The notes beneath the pieces were generated by a model. That model ran no database searches. It saw only the letters and a program-made list of their open reading frames with translations, and was not told the DNA's origin. Below, piece by piece: positions 1 to 8,249 of a DNA stretch of 52,293 bases. Made by a program: the position numbers and the translations under genes. Location of the stretch: positions 1-52,293 of the forward strand of contig JADGQC010000002.1 of assembly GCA_017882125.1 (NCBI GenBank), given 5' to 3'. How positions within the stretch are numbered: position 1 is the first letter of the stretch; each line of letters begins with the position of its first letter. This DNA comes from Anaerolineales bacterium (GTDB lineage: Bacteria > Chloroflexota > Anaerolineae > Anaerolineales > Villigracilaceae).

Positions 1-1290
1 ACGCGTCCTTATCCGTATGACGAGGAGCCGGTGGATGGCCTGCTACAGGAGGACATCGACGGCGACGGGCGCATCCTGACCATGCGCATCCCCGATCCGA
101 ACGGCGCCTGGAAAGCCCATCCCGAAGACTCACGCCTGATGATCCGCCGTGACCCGGTCGAGGCGGGCGGCAGTTATTACCGGCTGCTGCCCGAAGGCCT
201 GCTGCGCAACTTCGACGGGGTCACCATCCAGCCCCAGGGTTCGAAGGAAGGGCTCGACCTGAACCGCAACTTCCCGGTGGCGTGGAAACAGGAGAACGAG
301 CAGCACGGGGCAGGTCCGTACCCGGTCAGCGAACCGGAGTCGCGCAATCTGGTGGACTTCATTGTCCGCCACCCCAATCTCACCGGCGTGGTCACCTTCC
401 ACACCTACAGCGGTCTGCTCCTGCGCCCCTACGATGACCGCCCCGACGACGAATTCCCGCCCGAGGACCTGTGGACTTACAAGAAGATCGGCGACCAGGG
501 TACCAAAATAACCGGCTACCCCAACGTCTCCTGCTATCACGAATTCCGCTACCATCCCAAGCAGGTGACCACCGGCGCCTTCGACACCTGGATGTACGAC
601 CATCTCGGGATGTTCTCCTGGACGGTGGAACTCTGGAGCCCGATGCGCCAGGCAGGCATCAAGGATTACAAATATATCGAATGGTTCCGCGACCATCCGC
701 TCGAAGACGACATCAAAATGATGAAATGGAATATCGAAGAGCTGGACGGGAAAGGTTACGTGGACTGGTACGCCTTCAACCATCCCCAACTGGGTAAGGT
801 GGAACTGGGCGGCTGGGACTCGATGAATTACTTTGGCAACCCGCCGCTGAAATTCCTCGAAAAGGAGATCAAGGTCTTCCCCGAGTGGATCATCTGGCAC
901 GCCCTGATCTCGCCCAAGCTGGCGCTGCGCTCCGCAGAGGTCAAGGCCATCGGCAAAGGGACTTACCGCCTGCGGCTGGTGATTGAGAATACCGGCTGGC
1001 TGCCCACTTACGTCACCAAGAAAGCCGTGGAGAAAAAGGTTTCACGCGGCGTCATCTGCGAGATCGAACTGCCGGAGGGTGCCAGCCTGCAGTCAGGCAA
1101 GCCGCGCCAGGAACTTGCCCAGTTGGAGGGGCGCGCCTATAAAACCGCCTTCCCCGAGGGCTGGGAGGGCGGCACCGACGACCGTCTTAAAGTCGAATGG
1201 GTGGTGCGCGCCCCGCAAGGCGGCACGGTTAAATTGACCGCGCGCCACGACCGCGCCGGGGTGGTGAGAGCGGAATTGGAATTGAAATGA
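1..1290 (+). CDS. M14-family zinc carboxypeptidase-like protein (5' end outside window)
   Basis: Frame stays open to base 1 (TRPYPYDEEPVDGLLQEDIDGDG...); motifs DLNRNFP, GPYPVSEPESR and GVVTFHTYSG are typical of M14 peptidases. Confidence 0.85.
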   Translation, partial: TRPYPYDEEPVDGLLQEDIDGDGRILTMRIPDPNGAWKAHPEDSRLMIRRDPVEAGGSYYRLLPEGLLRNFDGVTIQPQGSKEGLDLNRNFPVAWKQENEQHGAGPYPVSEPESRNLVDFIVRHPNLTGVVTFHTYSGLLLRPYDDRPDDEFPPEDLWTYKKIGDQGTKITGYPNVSCYHEFRYHPKQVTTGAFDTWMYDHLGMFSWTVELWSPMRQAGIKDYKYIEWFRDHPLEDDIKMMKWNIEELDGKGYVDWYAFNHPQLGKVELGGWDSMNYFGNPPLKFLEKEIKVFPEWIIWHALISPKLALRSAEVKAIGKGTYRLRLVIENTGWLPTYVTKKAVEKKVSRGVICEIELPEGASLQSGKPRQELAQLEGRAYKTAFPEGWEGGTDDRLKVEWVVRAPQGGTVKLTARHDRAGVVRAELELK

Positions 1291-1296
1291 AAGACC

Positions 1297-1330
1297 AGCC
1301 CTGTGGAAAAACCCGCAGGGCTTTTTTTTT
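1297..1330 (+). terminator. intrinsic terminator
   Basis: AGCCCTG...CAGGGCT inverted repeat followed by a run of 9 T directly after the M14 stop codon. Confidence 0.85.
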
Positions 1331-1461
1331 CACAGGATCGATCCGGCAAAACTGTCCTCCAGACAGTCCAGCCGGGCAAATCATTTGGGATTGCAAACTC
1401 CCGGTGAACTTGCTATACTAATTTATGTTTTTGGCAATCATCCTGACTGGAGGCGATAAAA

Positions 1462-2097
1462 ATGAGCGATAGATATTTAAAGAGTCTGTTGGGCGATAAC
1501 GAGAAGGTGCTGTTCGTAACGCACCAGCACTGGCTGGTGCTGGCGGGTGAGATCCTGCTCGAAACCCTGTTATCGATCGCCCTGATCGTGGCGGTCTTAC
1601 TGATGTATTTCCTGCAGATAATCAAGTATCCCCTGGTTTTTCTCGGACTCCTGCTGCTCATCTTCCCGCTGTTGAGCCTTTTCCGGGACGTCCTGATCTG
1701 GTCGAACCGCAAGTACGTGGTGACCGACCGGCGCGTGATCCAGCTCGCGGGCGTGTTCAACAAGAACATCACCGATTCATCGCTGGACAAGGTCAATGAC
1801 GTGAAATTGACCCAGTCATTCATGGGACGGATGCTCGGTTACGGCAATATCGAGATCCTCACCGCCAGCGAGTTGGGCGTGAACCTGTTCACGCACATCG
1901 GCAATCCCATCCAGTACAAGGCTGCCATGATCAATGCCAAGGAAAAGCTGGAGCGTGCTCCCGCTCCGGCCGCACCCACCCGCCCGGCTCCCAACCTGGC
2001 GGACCTGCTGACCCAACTGGACGCGCTGCGTCAGCATGGTGTCCTGACCGAGGAGGAGTTCCAGGTCAAGAAGGCGGATTTGTTGAAGAAGATGTAG
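1462..2097 (+). CDS. PH domain (bPH2-like) membrane protein with C-terminal SHOCT-like domain
   Basis: Two hydrophobic segments, then WSNRKYVVTDRRVIQLAGVFNKNITDSSLDKVNDV; C-terminus LADLLTQLDALRQHGVLTEEEFQVKKADLLKKM is SHOCT-like. SD GGAGG upstream. Confidence 0.85.
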   Translation: MSDRYLKSLLGDNEKVLFVTHQHWLVLAGEILLETLLSIALIVAVLLMYFLQIIKYPLVFLGLLLLIFPLLSLFRDVLIWSNRKYVVTDRRVIQLAGVFNKNITDSSLDKVNDVKLTQSFMGRMLGYGNIEILTASELGVNLFTHIGNPIQYKAAMINAKEKLERAPAPAAPTRPAPNLADLLTQLDALRQHGVLTEEEFQVKKADLLKKM

Positions 2098-2152
2098 ACT
2101 TCCGGAATCCGACCCGGGTACTGTCCGATCAAATTTTTTAAGGAGAATCACC

Positions 2153-2656
2153 ATGAATATGAAAGAACATATTCTGGCCGCGTTAAGGGAGCAATTTAAG
2201 CGTTGGGAGGAACTGCTGGCGGGCATGAGCGAAACGCAGATCACCACGCCGCACTCGCCCTCCGAATGGTCCACCAAGGATGAGATCTCCCATTTGTGGG
2301 CCTGGCAGCAGCGCTCCATCGCCCGCCTTGCCGCGGCGACCCTCGACCGCGAACCTGATTATCCCAAATGGCCGACCGAACTTGACCCGAACTCGGCCGA
2401 CGTGGACAAGCTCAATGCCTGGATCCATGAGACCACCCGCAAGGATCCCTGGTCAAAGGTCCATCTGGATTGGAAAATTGGGTTTCTGCGCTTCCTGGAG
2501 CTGGGGGAGAAAATTACCGAAAAAGACCTGCTGGATGAAGGCAAATATCCATGGATGAAGGGCGCCCCTCTCGCGTTCTCACTCCTGTCTTCCTATGACC
2601 ATCACCAGGAGCATTACGACGGGTCGGTCGCCTGGCTGGATCAGACCGGTAAATAG
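2153..2656 (+). CDS. DinB/ClbS/DfsB-like four-helix bundle protein
   Basis: EEL..GMSETQITTPHSPSEWSTKDEISHLWAWQQRSIARL matches the ClbS/DfsB pattern; SD AAGGAG upstream. Confidence 0.7.
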   Translation: MNMKEHILAALREQFKRWEELLAGMSETQITTPHSPSEWSTKDEISHLWAWQQRSIARLAAATLDREPDYPKWPTELDPNSADVDKLNAWIHETTRKDPWSKVHLDWKIGFLRFLELGEKITEKDLLDEGKYPWMKGAPLAFSLLSSYDHHQEHYDGSVAWLDQTGK

Positions 2657-2708
2657 GCACGTCGATTAATTCGCAAATTTGCCTCTCGCGAATGAATAGC
2701 ATTTTATC

Positions 2709-2781
2709 AGTATATCAATGCGATAAGGAATCTGACGCATTGCGTCCATCGAAGCAAGGACGAGGAAGCACCTGGTTGGAC
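2709..2781 (+). repeat. interspersed repeat copy 1 (attC-like right half; R'-like GTTGGAC at 2775-2781)
   Basis: AGTATATCAATGCGATAAGGAATCTGACGCATTGCGTCCATCGAAGCAA...CACCTGGTTGGAC; near-identical to copy 2 with the same 64-nt offset from TAT to GTTGG. Confidence 0.75.
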
Positions 2782-2840
2782 TGAGTATGCGATGTCGCAT
2801 ATAGACTCTTACGTCCGCCGTTTTCTGAGGATAATTGTAA

Positions 2841-3377
2841 ATGCGTAATCGGTGGCTGATTTACTTGGCGGTCGGTTTGGTTTTCGGATTTGCGGATTGG
2901 TATTTTCTCGATCTGTTGGCTTCGCTTGGTCAAAACCAGGCCCTGAACGGGAACCTGCTTCAAGCGCCTGGGTACATCCGTATAATAATTGTGATGGCCT
3001 TGGTCAGTTCAAATTATGGGGTTTGGCTCATACCGGTAATCCCGTCCGCCATCTATGAAATGAAACGCACGCAGTCACTGCGTCGGGCTGCGATATCGGC
3101 AGTTGTAGTTTGGAGTGCGGCGATGTTGAGTTATTATGCTTACTACGCCTTTATGCTCATGTTTGTCGGCCTGCCAAACATGGAATTCATGTTATTCTCA
3201 AATCGCCAATCCGCGACATATTGGGCTGACTGGTGGCCTCCATTTCAGCGGGTTATTCTGGCGCAATTCTTTGACTGGATTGGGATCGCAGTGATAGGTG
3301 GGGCGATTGTGGGAACGTTGAGCGCATACGTGTTCAACCTCGTGTCGAAAAAACGCAGGCAAAGACAACCTGTTTGA
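2841..3377 (+). CDS. small multi-pass membrane protein of unknown function
   Basis: 178 aa with several hydrophobic segments; flanked by repeat copies 1 and 2. Confidence 0.65.
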   Translation: MRNRWLIYLAVGLVFGFADWYFLDLLASLGQNQALNGNLLQAPGYIRIIIVMALVSSNYGVWLIPVIPSAIYEMKRTQSLRRAAISAVVVWSAAMLSYYAYYAFMLMFVGLPNMEFMLFSNRQSATYWADWWPPFQRVILAQFFDWIGIAVIGGAIVGTLSAYVFNLVSKKRRQRQPV

Positions 3378-3407
3378 TCCAATGGCAAAGTCGCTATTTC
3401 GAGTGCA

Positions 3408-3501
3408 GCCCAACAAGCGCATGTCAGAAGTATATCAATGCAATAAGGAATCTGACACATTGCGTCCATCGAAGCAACGGCGGCTGAACACCTGGTTGGG
3501 C
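3408..3501 (+). repeat. interspersed repeat copy 2; candidate integron attC site
   Basis: Starts GCCCAAC (3408-3414, RYYYAAC) and ends GTTGGGC (3495-3501, GTTRRRY), exact reverse complements. Inner TGTCAG (3422-3427) pairs with CTGAACA (3484-3490) with one bulged base. Confidence 0.55.
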
Positions 3502-3578
3502 GCTGTGAACGAAGCGGCGACACGACCTAATGTTTCGAAAGGGATTGAGCACGCATCAGCACAAGAAAAGGCTGATCC

Positions 3579-4112
3579 ATGACTGACGCACAGGTTTTTC
3601 ACTTAGATGATTCCGATTACATTGTATGTAGGCTCCAGCCCGAACATACTGAGCCTTTACAAAGGCTTTTCGATCAGTGTGCCGATTACGCGATGATCGT
3701 GGATGGTGAAGGCGTATCACCTACCGCAGCTCAAGAAATCTTTCAGTCAGTGCCCGTGGGTAGATCGTTCAGCGACAAGTTCCTGTATGGGCTCTTGGAT
3801 CGAAAGGAAGATATCGTCGGTGTGCTGGAAGGAATACGTCATTACCCGAATGACACGACTTGGTGGATTGGATTACTGATGCTAGCTCCAGAAGTTCGGG
3901 GACATGGCCTTGGCCGAAAGCTAATACAGGGTTTTTCGGACTATATGCGCTCAGAGCAAGGCACGTCAATTATGCTCGGGGTCGTGGAAGAGAACCAGGA
4001 GGCCTATCGCTTCTGGCAGCAACTGGGTTTCGAGTTGGTGCGCCAGACTGAGCCCCGCCCGTTCGGCAAGAAGATCCAAACGGTTTACGTGATGCGACGA
4101 GGTGTGACATAA
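3579..4112 (+). CDS. GNAT-family N-acetyltransferase
   Basis: WWIGLLMLAPEVRGHGLGRKLIQGF...GVVEENQEAYRFWQQLGFELV is the GNAT acetyl-CoA motif pattern. Confidence 0.9.
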   Translation: MTDAQVFHLDDSDYIVCRLQPEHTEPLQRLFDQCADYAMIVDGEGVSPTAAQEIFQSVPVGRSFSDKFLYGLLDRKEDIVGVLEGIRHYPNDTTWWIGLLMLAPEVRGHGLGRKLIQGFSDYMRSEQGTSIMLGVVEENQEAYRFWQQLGFELVRQTEPRPFGKKIQTVYVMRRGVT

Positions 4113-4311
4113 GAGAGAGTGCATACAAAACCATCTATTGCACAATAGGCCAGCAGCAGCCCAATACCAGCGGACAGACGGGGTTGCGCCCGCCCCAAGG
4201 GATGCGCCGCCAAAATCGTAGGTCCGCTCTCCCGCAAGCTTCGCCAACCCCGCCTTACATCAGCTCCAGTGGGAAGTGGCCGAACCAAACCATTAAGAAT
4301 CGCTACTCATG

Positions 4312-4359
4312 AGTATGTCAATGCGATAAGGAATCTGACGCATTGATTCCGTCGAGGCA
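4312..4359 (+). repeat. interspersed repeat copy 3 (core palindrome only)
   Basis: AGTATGTCAATGCGATAAGGAATCTGACGCATTG...GTCGAGGCA; shares the CAATGCG...CGCATTG core with copies 1 and 2 but lacks GTTRRRY. Confidence 0.75.
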
Positions 4360-4603
4360 TGTCTCGCCCCTACCAAAACCAACCCAATTACCTCGTGGAT
4401 TTAAACCAGGGTCGGTTGGCGCAATTATTGCCTCTTTCAAATCCTCCGTCACCCGTCGCGCCAGTCGAGAATTGCACTCTCGTAAGATCTGGCAACGCAA
4501 TTACTTTGAACACATCATTCGTGAGGAGATCGATCACGAACGCATCGCTGCATACATCCTCTCGAACCCGGTTAACTGGGATCAAGACGAAGAGCGTCCC
4601 TAA
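4343..4603 (+). pseudogene. C-terminal remnant of a REP-associated tyrosine transposase (IS200-like Y1 family)
   Basis: PGSVGAIIASFKSSVTRRASRELHSRKIWQRNYFEHIIREEIDHERIAAYILSNPVNWDQDE is the RAYT C-terminal signature. In-frame TGA at 4310-4312; no N-terminal HUH part present. Confidence 0.8.
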
Positions 4604-4990
4604 TTTCCTGAATATCTGAATAGCCGTGTACTTGGCACACGTTTTTTCTTGACTGGTCAGAACGTTTGTGCTAATATTAAGGCGCCCGAGATTCACGGGT
4701 GCCGATTCATCTTGCCTTCCGATTTTTATTGTCCATGACGAAAATTGATTGTCGTCATTTTCCATGTCATAACGTTTTTGGATCGTTAACAAATGAACCC
4801 TCCTTCTCCATCTCTTATTCGTTTTTGGTTCGTTCCGCGGAACGATATCGCCAGGCTGCTATATAAATATGAAGAGACAACGAGATGTTTTCGTTCCTCG
4901 TTTGTTCCTCAAGAACGAATGCACGGACTTCGTCCCCTATTTGGCGTCGGTAGGAATCCTCTGCCATCCTAGTTATTAGACCATTTGCGC

Positions 4991-4996
4991 TATAAT
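4991..4996 (+). promoter_or_regulatory. -10 element of ftsK; geometry suggests a leaderless or near-leaderless transcript
   Basis: TATAAT with 9 nt between it and the ATG at 5006 (TATAATGAACTTACCATG). Confidence 0.4.
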
Positions 4997-5005
4997 GAAC
5001 TTACC

Positions 5006-7366
5006 ATGCCCATCACCCGCTCGAAAAAACCTTTAGGAAAAATTTCCCCCCGCTCCGGGAAACGCGGCCTTCCCGACCCGGACCCGGAACCGGTTAGCGT
5101 TTCCATGCGTCCACGCAAGCCTCGTAAATCCACAAAAAACACTGTCCCGCCCGACCGTTTCTCGCTGCTCGAGGGCATCCCGCCCGAGCGCCAGATGGAC
5201 ATCCTCGGCGTGGTGCTTGCCATCGTCGGGCTGGTGACCCTGCTCAGCCTCTTCTCCGCCACCAAAAGCAGCTTTACCGGCAGCTGGATCAACATCCTGG
5301 CGCAGGTCTTCGGCTGGGGCGACTATATCCTGCCCGTGGCGCTGCTCGTCCTGGGTGTCTGGCTGGTGGCCCGCAACGTGGACCGTCTCCCGGCGCTCAA
5401 CGTCGAACGCCTCACCGGCATGCTGCTCCTGTTCATCGGGCTGCTGGTCGCCTTCCACGGCCTCGACGGCCCGACTGCCACAGCCTACGCACGCGCAATG
5501 GCCGGACAGGGTGGCGGCTTGATCGGCTATCTCCTCCAAAGGGGGCTGGTGGGTGCCATCGGCGCGGCCGGGACGGTCATCGTGGTGGTTGCCTGGCTGC
5601 TCATTGCCATGGCGCTGACCCTCGACCTGTCGATGCAGGATATGTTCAAATGGACCGGGCCGCTGGGGGCAAAATTCAGTGCCTGGCTGAAACAGCGCTT
5701 CCAGAAAAAAGTTGTCACTGCAACAGTTGGTGAATCCCCCGAAGAAGCGCTCGACGATTTCACTCCCCTGCTGCGACCGCCGCTTGCCCAGCCAACGCCA
5801 GCCATTCCTCCGGGCGTGACGGTCAGGACCAACCTGCCCCTTACCCCCGCCATCACCTGGGTGCTGCCCAGGGTTGCAGATATCCTGGAACCGCCCGAAG
5901 CACCCAAGGTCAATGAGGAATTTATCGAGAAGCGCGCCCGCCTGATCGAAGAGACGCTCACCTCCTTTGGCGCTCCCAGCCAGGTGATCGAGATCAGCCG
6001 CGGTCCCACGGTCACGATGTTCGGCGTGGAACCGCTCTTCGTCGAGTCGCGCTCCGGGCAGACCCGCGTGCGGGTTGGCAAGATAGCCGCACTTGCCGAC
6101 GACCTGGCCCTCGCCCTGGCGGCGCCGCGCATCCGCATCCAGGCTCCCGTCCCCGGTCACGGCTACGTGGGCATCGAAGTCCCCAATGAAGAGATGGCAC
6201 TCGTGGCACTGCGTGAAGTGGTGGAGAGCGAAGTGTTCACCCGCAGCAAAGCCCCCCTGCGCTTTGCGCTTGGTAAGGACGTGGCGGGGCACCCCAAGAC
6301 CTCCAGCCTGGAATCCATGCCGCACCTGCTCATCGCCGGCACCACCGGCTCGGGCAAGTCGGTTTGTGTCAACGCCATCCTCACCTGCCTGCTGTTGAAC
6401 AATACCCCCGACGACCTGCGCCTGATCCTGGTGGACCCCAAGCGCGTCGAACTGACCGGTTACAACGGCATTCCGCACCTGCTTGCCCCCGTGGTGGTGG
6501 AGATCGAACGGGTGGTGGGCGCGCTGCAGTGGATGACCCGTGAGATGGATAACCGCTACCATAAGTTCGCCGAGATCGGGGCGCGCAACATCGCCGATTA
6601 CAACACCCGCGTGATTGCCCAGGGCGGCAAGCGGCTGCCCTACCTGCTGGTGGTGATCGACGAACTGGCCGACCTGATGATGATCGCCCCCGACGAGACC
6701 GAACGCACCATCACCCGCCTTGCACAACTGGCACGCGCAACCGGCATTCATATGATCCTCGCCACCCAGCGCCCCTCCGTGGACGTGGTGACCGGCCTGA
6801 TCAAGGCCAACTTCCCCGCCCGCATCGCCTTCGCCGTGGCTTCCAACACCGACAGCCGCGTCATCCTCGACCAGCCCGGCGCCGAACGCCTGCTCGGGCG
6901 CGGCGACATGCTCTTCCAGGCGCCTGACTCTCCTGCGCCGGTGCGTTTGCAGGGTGTCTTTGTTTCGGATATCGAGATCACCCGCCTGGTGGATTATTGG
7001 AAACAGCAGGCGGGCGCCTCCAGCCCTTATGGAGCCGCAGCCGGGAACTCGGGCGGGACCCCCGGGGCTGTCGCACCGGGCGCGCCGATTGCCCCCGCCA
7101 ATCTGGGTGGAAAACAGGTGCCCATGTTCGAGGATATCACCGCCCTGCAGGGTGACCCGCTCCTGAATGACGCCATCGACACCGTGCGGCGTGAGGGGCG
7201 CGCTTCGGTCTCGATGCTTCAGCGCAGGATGCGCATCGGTTACACGCGCGCCGCCCGCCTGGTGGATACCATGGAGGAAAAGGGCATCGTTGGTCCGCCC
7301 GAATCCGGCACCGGCGTGCGCGAGGTGCTGGACTATGGTCCCGCCGCGCCGCCGGCTGAGAATTAG
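5006..7366 (+). CDS. ftsK: DNA translocase FtsK/SpoIIIE
   Basis: N-terminal TM helices; HLLIAGTTGSGKSVCVNAIL Walker A; LILVDPKRVELTGYNGIPHLLAPVV; C-terminal winged-helix gamma-like SVSMLQRRMRIGYTRAARLVDTMEEKGIVGP. Confidence 0.95.
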   Translation: MPITRSKKPLGKISPRSGKRGLPDPDPEPVSVSMRPRKPRKSTKNTVPPDRFSLLEGIPPERQMDILGVVLAIVGLVTLLSLFSATKSSFTGSWINILAQVFGWGDYILPVALLVLGVWLVARNVDRLPALNVERLTGMLLLFIGLLVAFHGLDGPTATAYARAMAGQGGGLIGYLLQRGLVGAIGAAGTVIVVVAWLLIAMALTLDLSMQDMFKWTGPLGAKFSAWLKQRFQKKVVTATVGESPEEALDDFTPLLRPPLAQPTPAIPPGVTVRTNLPLTPAITWVLPRVADILEPPEAPKVNEEFIEKRARLIEETLTSFGAPSQVIEISRGPTVTMFGVEPLFVESRSGQTRVRVGKIAALADDLALALAAPRIRIQAPVPGHGYVGIEVPNEEMALVALREVVESEVFTRSKAPLRFALGKDVAGHPKTSSLESMPHLLIAGTTGSGKSVCVNAILTCLLLNNTPDDLRLILVDPKRVELTGYNGIPHLLAPVVVEIERVVGALQWMTREMDNRYHKFAEIGARNIADYNTRVIAQGGKRLPYLLVVIDELADLMMIAPDETERTITRLAQLARATGIHMILATQRPSVDVVTGLIKANFPARIAFAVASNTDSRVILDQPGAERLLGRGDMLFQAPDSPAPVRLQGVFVSDIEITRLVDYWKQQAGASSPYGAAAGNSGGTPGAVAPGAPIAPANLGGKQVPMFEDITALQGDPLLNDAIDTVRREGRASVSMLQRRMRIGYTRAARLVDTMEEKGIVGPPESGTGVREVLDYGPAAPPAEN

Positions 7367-7489
7367 GTTGGCAACGGGCTTCCCGGCCTTTGGTTAATTT
7401 TGCAGTGAAAGTATCATAAAGTTTGGGAGAATTCCCAACGATTCGAAGAAAAAACGGCTTTATGGTATTATTTCCCAAACAAGGTTCCT

Positions 7490-7843
7490 ATGGAAGACAA
7501 AATAACCATCATTGAAGGTCCACCCCCCGTATTCGAGCCCGTCCAGGACGGCTGGGCACTCAGTCTCGGCGAAGGCCCGTTCCTGCCGCTGACCCTGCTC
7601 ACGCGCCTGCGGGCGTTTAACAGCCCGGCGCTGGTGGAAAGGTGTTACCGGCGCTGGCGGCAAAACGAACCCATCCACCTGCATTATCGCAACGACCTGG
7701 GAATGGAAGAAAAAGCTCCCATCGTTGCAGCGCGCTCGATGGAAACCAACGACGGCCACGTGCTCCTGCTCTGGATCCAGCTTGACCCGCAAAAAGTCCA
7801 CCTCGAACTCGATTCGGGTGATGATGAGGCTGACAAGGACTAA
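7490..7843 (+). CDS. conserved hypothetical protein (117 aa)
   Basis: ORF with an upstream -10-like TATTAT and high-GC coding character; no recognised domain. Confidence 0.6.
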   Translation: MEDKITIIEGPPPVFEPVQDGWALSLGEGPFLPLTLLTRLRAFNSPALVERCYRRWRQNEPIHLHYRNDLGMEEKAPIVAARSMETNDGHVLLLWIQLDPQKVHLELDSGDDEADKD

Positions 7844-7944
7844 CAATCCAGGCCTCGTTGAATAGCTGGATAACCCAATTTCAGCTCCAGCCTGATGATC
7901 TCGGATTTTCCAAGCCAAAAGATGATTAATGGGGTTTCGGGTGG

Positions 7945-7995
7945 GACTCATACCCTGCAGGGTTTTCCCCATCTGACCGATGAGTCTCCTTTTTT
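7945..7995 (+). terminator. branched terminator or structured leader element
   Basis: GACTCAT (7945-7951) pairs with ATGAGTC (7980-7986); nested palindrome ACCCTGCAGGGT (7952-7963); T-run at 7990-7995. Confidence 0.5.
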
Positions 7996-8079
7996 CATTC
8001 ACCAAAGAACAAAAATAACCAGGGTCCCTATTTTCATTTGTGCCAATTATCACGTGTATAATCATGCGCGTCCATGGAT

Positions 8080-8096
8080 TTCGTCATATTGACGAA
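8080..8096. promoter_or_regulatory. candidate operator palindrome upstream of gdh
   Basis: TTCGTCA-TAT-TGACGAA perfect 7-bp inverted repeat about 20 bp downstream of TATAAT (8056-8061). Confidence 0.45.
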
Positions 8097-8181
8097 GTTT
8101 TGATTATCGGGTACCTTTAAGAGGAAAATAAATCCTGGTGGAAATATTTATGCTTGATTGGTTGGACATAGCGTAGGTTGG

Positions 8182-8209
8182 AGCGGGCATCCCGTCCGGG
8201 GTGCCCGCT
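8182..8209 (+). promoter_or_regulatory. strong hairpin in gdh 5' leader (attenuator or stabiliser candidate)
   Basis: AGCGGGCATCCC-GTCC-GGGGTGCCCGCT, a 12-bp stem with one T-G wobble, followed by TTAAATTTT; ATG at 8250. Confidence 0.55.
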
Positions 8210-8249
8210 TAAATTTTCACCGCACTTCAATCTATTTAAGGAGATAAAC

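Noticed and set aside
4312-4380. Repeat copy 3 as a third attC site
   Set aside because: It lacks a GTTRRRY at the expected 64-nt offset and has no clear RYYYAAC box; only the core palindrome is shared.
4388-4792. 134-aa minus-strand ORF in the RAYT region
   Set aside because: It overlaps the clear plus-strand RAYT remnant and has no recognised domain.
5033-6751. 572-aa minus-strand ORF opposite ftsK
   Set aside because: Composition (His/Gln/Gly-rich, no domain) is typical of antisense open frames in high-GC genes; ftsK on the plus strand has clear motifs.
7971-7990. Hammerhead ribozyme core in the gdh leader (CTGACCGATGAGTC)
   Set aside because: The required CUGAUGA core and matching GAAA strand are not present.
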